Positions 1-7,585 of a DNA stretch of 10,161 bases are shown here, piece after piece. Source of the DNA: UBA9464 sp003445095 (lineage in GTDB: Bacteria > Verrucomicrobiota > Verrucomicrobiia > Limisphaerales > UBA9464); NCBI GenBank assembly GCA_035437945.1, contig DAOMZG010000256.1:1-10161 (forward strand), given 5' to 3'. The position numbers and the translations under genes are program-made. The notes under the pieces are model-generated. The model ran no database searches. It saw nothing but the letters and a program-made list of their open reading frames with translations, and was not told the DNA's origin. Position 1 is the first letter of the stretch. The number at the start of each line of letters is the position of its first letter.

Positions 1-700
1 CATTCCGGTCTTGGATCGATCGCCAATGAACGCGGACATCACGAATTCCTACGGCCGAAGTCACCTGCGCCGTCACCGTGATAGGCTGCTCGGGGACTAC
101 CGGTGAGAATTGCACCGTGTCCACTTGTGGAGGCACATGCGCCGCCGAATTGGAATTGGTTGCCCCAGGGGTACCTCCAGCGACGCGCGCCTTGGGAAGG
201 GCGGACCCGCCCCAATTAGCCGGATCGTCACTAGCGGCTCCGGGAACTCGGCGTTCGAGCGAAGCGCCGTAGCCGTCAGGTCCGAGCGGCCACGGACTGC
301 GATCAAGGTACTTGAATGTGTCCGCAATGGATCCGTCGGGGCGCTCAAGCCGCAATCGTTCACCGCCGTGTTTCAGCCGGCCCTCAAAGTTGGCGACAGC
401 GAGTACGTTGCTTCCGTAGTGACGCCGAAACGCTTTCGGATCCCGGCACACAACCGCAAAACCTCCGGCGGGGATCAAACCCGCAGGCAGTTCGCATTCG
501 ACGCCTTTGGTGAACTTCCAGCCGGCGAGATCCACCGCTTCTGGTCCCGTGTTGTGGAGTTCGATGAACTGCAGGTCATCTCGATCCGAAGGCGGATGGT
601 ACATTACCTCGTTCACCACGACGGCAGCGTGAAGCGCCGGCGCGGGAGCGAGCAGCAGAACCGCGACGCCAGCAGTGAGTAGCAGAGGAATTGGCCGCAT
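1..700 (-). CDS. Secreted lamin-tail-domain (LTD) protein, C-terminus outside the window
   Basis: The minus strand stays open from an ATG at 700-698 to the window edge, giving 233 residues without a stop. Residues 1-26 form a signal peptide: a short basic start, a Leu/Ala-rich core, then an AxA-like site at LHAA. Residues about 27-140 read as a lamin-tail domain: VVVNEVMYHP, then FIELHNTG, DLAGWKF, LPAGLIPAGGFAVVC and the closing GASLERR. The P-A-N-W-G and GTPGATNS stretch that follows is typical of large exported PVC proteins. Residues about 195-233 begin an Ig-like or fibronectin-like segment (PVVPEQPITVTAQVTS). In Verrucomicrobia this order often precedes a CotH kinase-like domain, but that part is not visible here, so it is only a guess. 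The gene starts 19 bases after the stop of the upstream pseudopilin gene on the same strand, so the two are probably cotranscribed. A GTG at 712-710 in frame is an alternative start. The exact role is unknown; the protein is probably cell-surface or extracellular. Confidence 0.85.
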   Translation of the reverse strand, partial: MRPIPLLLTAGVAVLLLAPAPALHAAVVVNEVMYHPPSDRDDLQFIELHNTGPEAVDLAGWKFTKGVECELPAGLIPAGGFAVVCRDPKAFRRHYGSNVLAVANFEGRLKHGGERLRLERPDGSIADTFKYLDRSPWPLGPDGYGASLERRVPGAASDDPANWGGSALPKARVAGGTPGATNSNSAAHVPPQVDTVQFSPVVPEQPITVTAQVTSAVGIRDVRVHWRSIQDRN

Positions 701-719
701 CCGATTTGCCACTGCCGGC

Positions 720-1487
720 CTACTGCTGTTTCACGGCAACGTTGCGCCATTCATCTTTCACCGCCCACAGATTCTGCGGGGCAGTGGATTGTCCGAACTT
801 GAGATAACGGGCGCTGCCATCGGCGAAGGCGAAGTTCGCTCCGCCTTGCCTGGAGTTGCTCGAGCCATGACGTCCCTGGTCGATCTGTTCCACGTCATTT
901 CCCAGCTTTCCTTGAGAGAAATCCATGTGCATATGGCCCGAACCTTTCTTCTTTTCTCCGAACACGATGGTCTCCGACGGGTTGGGGATGGCGGACTCTC
1001 GCATTCCCGTCGGCCACTTCCAGGCGAGGAACTTTTGGTAATCGGCGTCGGGTAATTCGCTCCGGAACCAATCATTAAATCCATTGATGACGTAACTGCG
1101 TTGCGAGGTAACCTTGAACTCTACGGGCGTGCCGACTGGCAACGAAGCAAAGCTATCGGAAGGGCACTTCAGAATCTTCGGGTCCTTGTAGTAGGATAAG
1201 AGGAGTGTTGGCCACGCATTGGTCAGTTTTCGGCGGGCCGGATAATACCCATCGTGGTCTCCGGCGTACATGGTGAGCGCGAGGCCGACTTGCCGGATGT
1301 TGTTGAGGCACCCGATACTATTGGCTCGCGACTTCGCTCCTGAGAGGGCCGGCATGAGCAAGGCTGCCAGAATTCCGATCACGCCGATCGTGACCAGCAT
1401 CTCGGTTAGTGTAAATCCGGCCGATGCGGGCGTCCTGCGCGACGGTGGCTGACTTGCTACGGTTTCCTTTAACCTGAAATTGGTCAT
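720..1487 (-). CDS. Prepilin-type N-terminal cleavage/methylation domain protein (type II pseudopilin-like)
   Basis: This 255-residue protein has a class III (type IV prepilin) signal. A 24-residue basic leader ends in Gly24, followed by Phe25, Glu29 at the +5 position, and a hydrophobic helix (MLVTIGVIGILAALLMPAL). In this family a prepilin peptidase cuts after the Gly and the helix packs into a pseudopilus or inner-membrane assembly. The next part, with a CLNNIRQVGLAL-like stretch and Cys in ILKCPSD, is the usual globular head of the PVC variety. Near the C-terminus RHG and FADGSARYLKF resemble the known H-x9-DG motif, but His207 and Asp223 are 15 residues apart because of a short Ser/Asn/Gln-rich insert. 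PVC genomes carry many paralogues of this type, and their individual substrates are mostly unknown. The gene lies first in a likely two-gene unit with the LTD protein and diverges from the MscS gene. No Shine-Dalgarno sequence is visible before the ATG. Confidence 0.9.
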   Translation of the reverse strand: MTNFRLKETVASQPPSRRTPASAGFTLTEMLVTIGVIGILAALLMPALSGAKSRANSIGCLNNIRQVGLALTMYAGDHDGYYPARRKLTNAWPTLLLSYYKDPKILKCPSDSFASLPVGTPVEFKVTSQRSYVINGFNDWFRSELPDADYQKFLAWKWPTGMRESAIPNPSETIVFGEKKKGSGHMHMDFSQGKLGNDVEQIDQGRHGSSNSRQGGANFAFADGSARYLKFGQSTAPQNLWAVKDEWRNVAVKQQ

Positions 1488-1553
1488 GTGGCGAAAAAGG
1501 CGCTCACCGCCTTACACGACTATGACCGTAACTCCGGGCTGGTTGTTTCACAA

Positions 1554-1595
1554 TTTTTGGGCTTTTTCGCGGGCGGGCCCCCGATCGCCCAAAAA
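1554..1595. repeat. Inverted repeat in the divergent pseudopilin/mscS intergenic region
   Basis: TTTTTGGGC at 1554-1562 is matched perfectly by GCCCAAAAA at 1587-1595 across a 24-base GC-rich spacer, which itself contains GGGCGGGCCC. The flanking genes diverge, so a terminator is not expected here. The repeat could be a regulator-binding site or a structured leader of either transcript. The gene-free stretch 1488-1678 otherwise holds no promoter I can call with confidence. Confidence 0.5.
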
Positions 1596-1678
1596 CAAAT
1601 GGTCACTTTCAAGTTCGCCAACCGCGGCCCTTGCCAGCCGAACCTCCTGTGGCTACCCCTCACCGCTCAATTCTGTTC

Positions 1679-3001
1679 ATGAAACGCCTATTATGGCTCG
1701 GTTGGATTCTCCGCTGTTGGATGCTCGGCCTTTGCGTGTTGCTGGGCTGTGTGCTGCTGGCTCAAGCGCCAACTTCCCCGGGTGCCGCCACCAACTCGCC
1801 GGCCGTGATCGACCGGGCGGGCGCACTGGCTAAATCGCAACGCGAGTTCATTGAGGAAAATCGGTCGCTGCTCACCTTTGGGCTCGATCGGGTGGACGTC
1901 TTGCAGTTTCCGGTCTTGCAGCGCCCGCTCTGGCAGTACGTCGCCACCTTGCTCTACATCCTGATCGCTTTCTACGTGGCCAAGTTTGTGGATTGGCTCA
2001 TTCACAGCCGCCTCCGCAAATGGGCCGAGCGCACCGAAACGCAGTGGGACGATGTCTTGGTCAATCTCGTCGATGGTCCGGTAAAGGTGGTGGTCTTCGT
2101 CCTGTTACTGAACTTAGGTCTGCAATTATTCAATTGGCCCGAAGTCGTCGAAGGATGGTTCGCGAAGCTCACGGTTCTCGCCGTGGGCTTGTCCTTGCTG
2201 CTGGTGGTCCTGAAAGCCGTGGACGCCGCCATCGCACTCTGGCGAAAAAAGCTGCCCCCCGGAGGCGATCGCGATTTCAACGAGCACTTCTTGGTCCTCG
2301 TCGGCAAAGTGATCAAGGGCATCATCGGCGTGGTCGCCGTTTTCACCGTCCTGGGTAACCTGGGATTTGATATTCGGACGGCTTTGGCGTCGGTGTCAGT
2401 CGTGGGGCTGGCCTTGGGTCTGGCTGCCCAAGATACCGTCGGAAATCTGTTCGGTGCGGTCGCGGTATTTTTCGATAAGCCGTTCAAAATCGGGGACCGT
2501 GTTCGGGTTGGCGAAGTGGACGGCACGGTGGAGGAAATGGGGCTCCGCTCGACGCGCATCCGTAACCTCGACGGATTCCTGGTGACCGTGCCCAACAAGG
2601 AGATTGGCACCGCGCGGATCGTGAATATCAGCCGCCGTCCCACGATTCGGACAACGTTCGGGATTGGGCTCACCTACGACACCCCCGCACCGCGCGTTCG
2701 TCGGGCGGTAGAGTTGATTGAGGAAATCTTTCGTCGTCATCCAAACACGCATGACCTCGTGGTTCACTTCAACCGTTTCGGCGACTTCGCCTTGAACATC
2801 GACGTGGTGTACTGGTGCCGTCTGACGGATTGGAAGGAATTCACGCGAGTGTTTCAGGCGCTCAACCTCGAACTCAAAGCACGGTTCGACGCCGAAGGAC
2901 TGAGCTTCGCTTTCCCGACTCAGACGGTGCAGTTACAAGCAGCCGGCGACCCTGTTAAACCTACTCAGCCTGTGAGTTCGGCGAGTCCAACCCAGCGGTA
3001 A
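1679..3001 (+). CDS. MscS-family mechanosensitive ion channel with N-terminal extension
   Basis: The product is 440 residues from the ATG at 1679. A longer form could start at 1631, but the ATG at 1679 begins a clean signal-peptide-like stretch (MKRLLWLGWILRCW, ending near AQA at residues 28-30), so I prefer it. Hydrophobic helices lie at about 86-108, 135-153, 163-185 and 204-228. A pore-lining helix follows at about 235-266, with the Gly/Ala-rich pattern VVGLALGLAAQDTVGNLFGA characteristic of MscS TM3. The cytoplasmic beta domain then starts with DKPFKIGDRVRVGEVDGTVE, RNLDGFLVTVPN and the C-terminal alpha/beta part. MscS channels open under membrane tension and release osmolytes on hypo-osmotic shock. 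The E. coli protein has 286 residues and three helices, so this is one of the longer family members with extra helices. Residues 12-24 contain three Cys, and the LLGC stretch is a weak lipobox-like match that I do not rely on. It is probably a single-gene transcript. Confidence 0.92.
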   Translation: MKRLLWLGWILRCWMLGLCVLLGCVLLAQAPTSPGAATNSPAVIDRAGALAKSQREFIEENRSLLTFGLDRVDVLQFPVLQRPLWQYVATLLYILIAFYVAKFVDWLIHSRLRKWAERTETQWDDVLVNLVDGPVKVVVFVLLLNLGLQLFNWPEVVEGWFAKLTVLAVGLSLLLVVLKAVDAAIALWRKKLPPGGDRDFNEHFLVLVGKVIKGIIGVVAVFTVLGNLGFDIRTALASVSVVGLALGLAAQDTVGNLFGAVAVFFDKPFKIGDRVRVGEVDGTVEEMGLRSTRIRNLDGFLVTVPNKEIGTARIVNISRRPTIRTTFGIGLTYDTPAPRVRRAVELIEEIFRRHPNTHDLVVHFNRFGDFALNIDVVYWCRLTDWKEFTRVFQALNLELKARFDAEGLSFAFPTQTVQLQAAGDPVKPTQPVSSASPTQR

Positions 3002-3008
3002 CAACGCG

Positions 3009-3036
3009 TTGACATCGCCTTGCCCCTCGATAGCTT
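3009..3036 (+). promoter_or_regulatory. Candidate sigma-70-type promoter for rpsT
   Basis: A perfect TTGACA at 3009-3014 is followed, 16 bases later, by TAGCTT at 3031-3036, which keeps the first, second and last consensus positions of the -10 box. It starts only 8 bases after the mscS stop and would give a leader of about 20 bases before the rpsT ATG. The position and -35 box are good, the -10 box is only fair. Confidence 0.45.
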
Positions 3037-3062
3037 CCGGCCTCCAAGTTCCGCTAAGAATC

Positions 3063-3341
3063 ATGCCGAATACAAAGTCCGCCGAAAAACGCGCCCGCTC
3101 GAGCGCTCGCAAACACGCCCGCAATCACGCGTCCATTTCACGCCTGAAGACGGCGGAGCGCAAATATCTCGGCCTGATCGCCTCGGGGAAAACCGACGAA
3201 GCGCAGCAAGCATTTCAAGAGGTGAGCTCGGCCTATGGGAAGGCCGTGAAGGGAGGCGCAGTTAAGGCCGGGACGGCCAATCGCAAGCGCTCCCGATTGC
3301 ACATGCGGCTCAACGCGGCGCTTTCCAAAAAGACGGCTTAG
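3063..3341 (+). CDS. rpsT: Small ribosomal subunit protein bS20
   Basis: This 92-residue, strongly basic protein has the usual S20 layout: MPNTKSAEKRARSSARKHAR at the start, then two long helices and the closing KGGAVKAGTANRKRSRL stretch followed by RLNAAL. S20 binds 16S rRNA in the body of the 30S subunit and is needed for its assembly. The length is normal for the family (about 85-95). The frame is open upstream to 3009, but the ATG at 3063 matches the conserved family start, so the 18 extra residues are rejected. Only a weak TAAGA precedes the ATG. The gene is monocistronic or weakly coupled to mscS: a 61-base gap separates them and contains the candidate promoter. S20 expression is autoregulated in E. 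coli; nothing in this sequence tests that. Confidence 0.96.
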   Translation: MPNTKSAEKRARSSARKHARNHASISRLKTAERKYLGLIASGKTDEAQQAFQEVSSAYGKAVKGGAVKAGTANRKRSRLHMRLNAALSKKTA

Positions 3342-3437
3342 TTAGCCGCCGACCAGCGGACTGCTCAGATCGGGTTTCTGATCCGCATCGTTTCCTCTGC
3401 CTTGAACACCGGGGCCGACCCTTCATGATCGGTCTCG

Positions 3438-6400
3438 ATGTCGTTCCCGTGTCGCCTCTTGATCCGAGTGGCCGGGCTGTTTTGGGCTTCGCTGTTTTTG
3501 TGGGCTGATCCGGCAATAACTACGCCGGGCACGAGTCCGGCTCCTGATGTGGCGGCCGCCCAAGCGCGGCTCCGAGTTGCCCCGGGACTCAAAGTGGAAC
3601 TCTGGGCGAGCGAACCACTCATTCAGAATCCCACGAGTCTGAGCTTCGATGAGCACGGGCGCGCCTATGTGGTGGAGAGTCACCGGCGGCGGACGAGCGT
3701 ATTCGACATTCGCAACTTCAAGGATTGGGTCCCCGACGACCTCGCGCTGCGCTCCGTGGCGGACCGGGCGGCGTTTCTTCAAGGAATGTTGGCCACGAAC
3801 CGGGCTTTCCTCGACGCGGCTACCAAATCGACCCGAGGCGGCTTTCGCGATTTTACCGGCGATGGTGTCGTTGATCGCCGCGATCTTGAAGTAGAGTCGG
3901 AACGCATTCGGCTTGTCGTGGACGACGATCAGGACGGCCGGGCCGATCGGGCTCTGACGTTCGCTGACGGCTTCAACACGAGCGTAAGTGGAGTAGCCGC
4001 CGGGGTCCTTGCTCACGGGAGCAACGTCTGGTTCACGTGCATCCCCGATCTCTGGCGATTTAGTATTCGAGATCCGGAGTTCTTGCGTGGTGGCCGGCCG
4101 TCCTCGTGGCTCACCAATTCGTCTGGCCTAGTTCCTGGCGTCGAATCGAAAAAACTACTGACTGGATTCGGTGTCCACGTGGCCTTCGGCGGGCACGACC
4201 TGCACGGGCTCATCAAAGGCCCGGACGGGCGCTTGTATTTCACGATCGCCGATCGCGGGTCCGACGTCTTATCGAGTCTTGGCCGTGATCCTTTAACTCC
4301 TTTCGAAGACGTGCGGGACACCGGCGCGGTATTCCGCTGCGAACCCGACGGCGCGCAATTTGAAGTCTTCGCTCGCGGCTTGCGTAATCCGCAGGAGCTG
4401 GCCTTCGACGAATTCGGTAACCTGTGGACCGGCGATAACAACGGGGACGGCGGCGACAAGGCACGTTGGACGTTGGTGCTCGAAGGGGCCGACTACGGCT
4501 GGACCATCGGCTGGCAGTGGCTGCCGAAGATGGGCGCCTGGAACTCGGAGCGACTCTGGCACACGCAAGAGAGCAACACCGCGGCGTATATCGTTCCGCC
4601 CGTGGCGCACATTGGGCACGGACCGGCGGGAATCGCTTACTATCCTGGCACCGGCTTGGGTGACGGCTTCGCAGGCAGCTTTTTCTATTGCGATTTCCCG
4701 GGCGGGGTGCGGACGTTTCGTGTCGAACCAGTCGGGGCGTTCTTTCGCGTCGTTGCTTCACCCGAGGCGGTCAGTTCTACCTCGTGGATGGAGGACAATT
4801 CGGCCACGAATTTCGTCGGCAAACTTCTGTGGAATTTAACTCCGGTCGATCTGGCGTTTCCGCCCGGCGGAGGGGTGGTGGTTGCCGACGGCTTTCCCAC
4901 CTGGGAGAAGGACGGCAAGGGTCGGCTCTGGCGGGTCTCCAATCCAGCCTTGCAAAACGATCCGCTGATCCGCGACACGCAGCGGCTCCTCGCGGAAGGT
5001 ATGTCCCAGCGGAAGGATGCTGATCTCGGCCAACTCTTAGGTCAGCCGGACATGCGAGTGCGCTTAGGCGCCCAGTGGGAACTCGCGGCTCGAGGCGAAG
5101 CCGCATGGCCGACATTGTCGGCGGTGGCGGAGAAGAGCCGGGAACCGAGGGCTCGCCGCCATGCGATCTGGGGTTTGTCTCAAATCCTGCGAGGACCAAC
5201 TGCCAGCGAGAATCGCCTCGTTAAGCGACTTCATGAACTACTTCCGTTACTCGACGACCACGATTCTTATGTGCAAGGCGCGGCTGCTCGGATGTTTGGA
5301 ACGGCAAGGTTTTCGGATGCCCAATCGAAACTGCGGCAACTGATAGAACTTGGGGCCTCCCCAGTGGCAGCCCAAGCCGTGTTGGCGTATCAGGATTTAT
5401 TTGATACGCGCAGCGGCGGCACGCGGTTTCAATCGTCGTGGTGGGCACCGATCCACGCATCGTTGCCCGCCGGCCTCAAAGCGAAATTACCGGATCCAGA
5501 ACCCGGAAGAGCCTTGAGTTGGCCGATTGTCCAGATGGAACGTCGCGTCATTCGCGATTCGGCGACTGATCCAGTGTTATTCCAGGCGATCGTTGAATTA
5601 ATCTCAAATCGGGGTGGTGCTTTGGTTGATTGGGAATCACACACCAACTCGCTCGTTCGACTCACCTGCCTTCTGGCAGAACGTCGTCGGGCGGACCCGA
5701 ATATTTCGGTATTTCTATCGGATTCGGATCCCCAGCTTGTCCTCGAAGCTGCCCGGGCAGTGCACGACGTCCCGATTTATCCGGCCATGCCGGCCCTGGC
5801 TTCCTTGCTGCCCAATTTCGAACAGCGCCAGCCGACGATCGATGACCGTCAGTGGCCAACGAACCTCAACTTCAGCCGCGACGAATGGCTGACCTTCGTG
5901 CTGCGGCGAGCGGTCAACGCGGCGCTTATCGGCGGCGATCCTTCCAAAGCCTCGGCCGTGGCGCAGACGGCCCTGCGGACTGACCTCGCGGAGACTGTTC
6001 GCATCGAAGCGCTGGAGGCGCTCGGAAGTTGGGCTTATCCGCCCCAGATTGACCGCGTGGTGGGGCTTCATCGCGCCGTGCGCACCCGCGATTCCATGCC
6101 GGCCCGAGAGGCCTTCGCGTCCGCGTGGCCACAGCTAGAGCAAGTTTCCTCAACCAACGTCCTCCTCGCCGCGATCCGAGCCGGCAACGCGTTGCAACCG
6201 CCGAATTGGGCGGGACAACTTGCGGACCTCAACCGTCATCCCGACCCCGTCATTCGCGCCGAGGTCAAGCGCCTCAGGGCAGAAAGTGTCAACCTCTCAG
6301 TCAACGAACTCTTCGACCGGACGCACGCGGGACAATCCCCGGTAGAACGTCAATCGGCCCTTCGCGCGCTCGGCCAATCAACCGATCCGCAGGCCCAGAA

Positions 6401-7004
6401 GATTCTGACTCAATTGATCAAGCAATTGGTCCGCGGCCAATTGCCCCGTGAATTGCAGGTGGACCTACTGGACGCCGCTCGGGCATCGGCCACTCGCGCG
6501 CCTGATCTGCACGCTGATTTGACGGCTTGGACCAATTCGCTGGCGGCGGATGATCCGCTCGCCCGGTATCGCATCACCCTGGCGAGTGGCGACGCGGCGA
6601 ACGGCCGCAAGCTCTTTGCCGAACGCGCCGACTGGGGGTGCCAGCGCTGTCACAAGCTCGGTGGCGAAGGAGGCGACGTGGGACCTCAACTCACTGGGAT
6701 CGGGCGAGCGAAGGGCGCCGAATACGTGCTCCGCGCCATCGTGAATCCTAACTACGAAATCGCCGCGGGCTTCGAAAACCTGCTCGTGACCCGCAAAGAC
6801 GGCACGCTCGTGGTGGGAGTAGTCAAAGCCGAAACCGCCGACGCGATCGTCCTCGAAACCCCGGAAGAAGGCCGCGTGACAATTCCCGCGAGCCAGATCG
6901 AATCGCGCGACCGAGGCCTTTCGGCCATGCCTGAGGGGCTGGTTGACTTGATGACTTTGCGGGAGCTCCGCGACCTGATGGCAGCATTGATGGGCGACCC
7001 GTGA
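3438..7004 (+). CDS. PVC-type secreted dehydrogenase-like/HEAT-repeat/cytochrome c protein
   Basis: The 1188-residue protein starts with a signal peptide (about 1-23, RLLIRVAGLFWASLFLW). Residues about 45-505 form the beta-propeller, membrane-bound-dehydrogenase-like domain of Planctomycete and Verrucomicrobia proteins: VELWASEPLIQNPTSLSFDE, FGVHVAFGGHDLHGL, GLRNPQELAFDEFGNLWTGD and DGGDKARW with YGWTIGWQW. Two Asp-rich, calcium-loop-like motifs lie near its start, at residues 138-149 (DFTGDGVVDRRD) and 162-170 (DDDQDGRAD). Residues about 530-1050 are Ala/Leu-rich helical, HEAT-like repeats. The C-terminal domain (about 1050-1188) carries the heme-binding site CQRCH with Cys1068, Cys1071 and His1072. 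Met1164 in SAMPEG is a candidate distal ligand, as in the PVC heme-binding domain family. The protein is presumably periplasmic and passes electrons from an oxidised organic substrate to an acceptor; the substrate cannot be read from sequence. Its neighbours give no pathway clue. No stop or frameshift interrupts it. Confidence 0.93.
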   Translation: MSFPCRLLIRVAGLFWASLFLWADPAITTPGTSPAPDVAAAQARLRVAPGLKVELWASEPLIQNPTSLSFDEHGRAYVVESHRRRTSVFDIRNFKDWVPDDLALRSVADRAAFLQGMLATNRAFLDAATKSTRGGFRDFTGDGVVDRRDLEVESERIRLVVDDDQDGRADRALTFADGFNTSVSGVAAGVLAHGSNVWFTCIPDLWRFSIRDPEFLRGGRPSSWLTNSSGLVPGVESKKLLTGFGVHVAFGGHDLHGLIKGPDGRLYFTIADRGSDVLSSLGRDPLTPFEDVRDTGAVFRCEPDGAQFEVFARGLRNPQELAFDEFGNLWTGDNNGDGGDKARWTLVLEGADYGWTIGWQWLPKMGAWNSERLWHTQESNTAAYIVPPVAHIGHGPAGIAYYPGTGLGDGFAGSFFYCDFPGGVRTFRVEPVGAFFRVVASPEAVSSTSWMEDNSATNFVGKLLWNLTPVDLAFPPGGGVVVADGFPTWEKDGKGRLWRVSNPALQNDPLIRDTQRLLAEGMSQRKDADLGQLLGQPDMRVRLGAQWELAARGEAAWPTLSAVAEKSREPRARRHAIWGLSQILRGPTASENRLVKRLHELLPLLDDHDSYVQGAAARMFGTARFSDAQSKLRQLIELGASPVAAQAVLAYQDLFDTRSGGTRFQSSWWAPIHASLPAGLKAKLPDPEPGRALSWPIVQMERRVIRDSATDPVLFQAIVELISNRGGALVDWESHTNSLVRLTCLLAERRRADPNISVFLSDSDPQLVLEAARAVHDVPIYPAMPALASLLPNFEQRQPTIDDRQWPTNLNFSRDEWLTFVLRRAVNAALIGGDPSKASAVAQTALRTDLAETVRIEALEALGSWAYPPQIDRVVGLHRAVRTRDSMPAREAFASAWPQLEQVSSTNVLLAAIRAGNALQPPNWAGQLADLNRHPDPVIRAEVKRLRAESVNLSVNELFDRTHAGQSPVERQSALRALGQSTDPQAQKILTQLIKQLVRGQLPRELQVDLLDAARASATRAPDLHADLTAWTNSLAADDPLARYRITLASGDAANGRKLFAERADWGCQRCHKLGGEGGDVGPQLTGIGRAKGAEYVLRAIVNPNYEIAAGFENLLVTRKDGTLVVGVVKAETADAIVLETPEEGRVTIPASQIESRDRGLSAMPEGLVDLMTLRELRDLMAALMGDP

Positions 7005-7031
7005 TGGGAGTCGCCGAGTCGCCGCTTTTTT
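6993..7031 (+). terminator. Possible Rho-independent terminator at the end of the cytochrome gene
   Basis: GGCGAC at 6993-6998 can pair with GTCGCC at 7010-7015, or with a second copy at 7018-7023 created by a tandem GAGTCGCC repeat (7008-7023). A run of six T at 7026-7031 follows. The stem overlaps the stop codon and is only 6 bp, so the call is weak. The larger palindromes downstream may do the job instead. Confidence 0.3.
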
Positions 7032-7165
7032 GGAGTGCGGCGGCGGAAGCTTTGTGGAGCTGCCGCTTTGGCATGCCAGACTCGCGCTGAAATAAGCCGT
7101 AATCTCCTTCGAGCGCGCCGTTCCAAAGCGGTAGCTTCGCTGCGCTCCGCTACCGCACTCCACAA
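7026..7165. repeat. Paired palindromic repeat arms between convergent genes
   Basis: Two related arms face each other. The left arm at 7026-7071 contains TTGGAGTGCGG and ends with GCTGCCGCTTTGG. The right arm at 7123-7165, read on the minus strand, contains GTGGAGTGCGG and ends with GCTACCGCTTTGG. The two therefore match at both ends with one mismatch each. Each arm can also fold on itself; in the right arm GCGGTAGC pairs with GCTACCGC around a 13-base loop. From memory, similar GGAGTGCGG...CCGCTTTGG palindromes recur between genes in Pedosphaera-type genomes, but a single copy pair here cannot prove dispersal. The place, between convergent stop codons at 7004 and 7179, suits a bidirectional terminator or mRNA-end stabiliser. 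The rest of 7005-7178 holds nothing else I can name. Confidence 0.65.
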
Positions 7166-7178
7166 CGAGCCGGCGGGC

Positions 7179-7571
7179 TCACGCCGCGCTGAAACTCGCG
7201 ATCACTTCGATCTCAACCGAGGCACCGCGAGGAAGAGCGGCCACCTGTACCGTTGACCGCGCGGGATACGGTTTCGGAAAATACTCGGCGTACACCTCAT
7301 TCATTCCGGGGAACTCCGCAAGATTGGTCATAAACACGGTCGTCTTGACGACATGGCCGAACCCGATGCCTTCGCTGGTGAGGAGTAGTTTCACATTCTC
7401 GAGCACTCGCCGAGTCTGCGCCTTGATTTCCGGTGGGGCGGGCCCGTTGGGATGCGCCGGATCAATTGGCACTTGTCCCGAACAGAACAACAGATCGCCA
7501 ACGCGGATGGCGTGCGTGTACGGCCCAAGCGCTGGCGGCATTCCGGCCGGACTGACAGGGAGTTTTGGCAT
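7179..7571 (-). CDS. ridA: RidA/YjgF/YER057c/UK114 family enamine/imine deaminase
   Basis: The 130-residue product matches RidA along its length: LGPYTHAIRVGDLLFCSGQVP, then TRRVLENVKLLL, VVKTTVFMTNLAEFPGMNEVY and YPARSTVQVAALPRGASVEIEVIA. Arg105 and Glu120 fall at the same numbers as the substrate-binding Arg and the conserved Glu of E. coli RidA. In archetypal members this trimeric cytosolic enzyme hydrolyses reactive enamines such as 2-aminoacrylate, formed by PLP enzymes, to keto acids and ammonia. The frame is open upstream to a TTG at 7607, which would overlap iscX by 22 bases. I chose the ATG at 7571 because family homology begins there (PKLPVSPAG) and it sits 14 bases after the iscX stop. 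The two genes are therefore almost certainly cotranscribed. It converges on the cytochrome gene. Confidence 0.95.
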   Translation of the reverse strand: MPKLPVSPAGMPPALGPYTHAIRVGDLLFCSGQVPIDPAHPNGPAPPEIKAQTRRVLENVKLLLTSEGIGFGHVVKTTVFMTNLAEFPGMNEVYAEYFPKPYPARSTVQVAALPRGASVEIEVIASFSAA

Positions 7572-7585
7572 TTGGGGAAGGGGGA

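Noticed and set aside
110..682. Open plus-strand frame of 190 codons
   Set aside because: It lies opposite the LTD gene, whose minus-strand reading has a signal peptide and recognisable domain motifs; the plus-strand product is low-complexity and Arg-rich.
3334..3348. CGGCT/AGCCG hairpin at the rpsT stop codon
   Set aside because: A 5-bp stem with no following T run; not a credible terminator.
3402..3429. TTGAAC and CATGAT with a 16-base spacer before the cytochrome gene
   Set aside because: Each box has only four consensus matches, and the start of transcription would fall almost on the ATG, implying a leaderless message for a long secreted protein; too weak to annotate.
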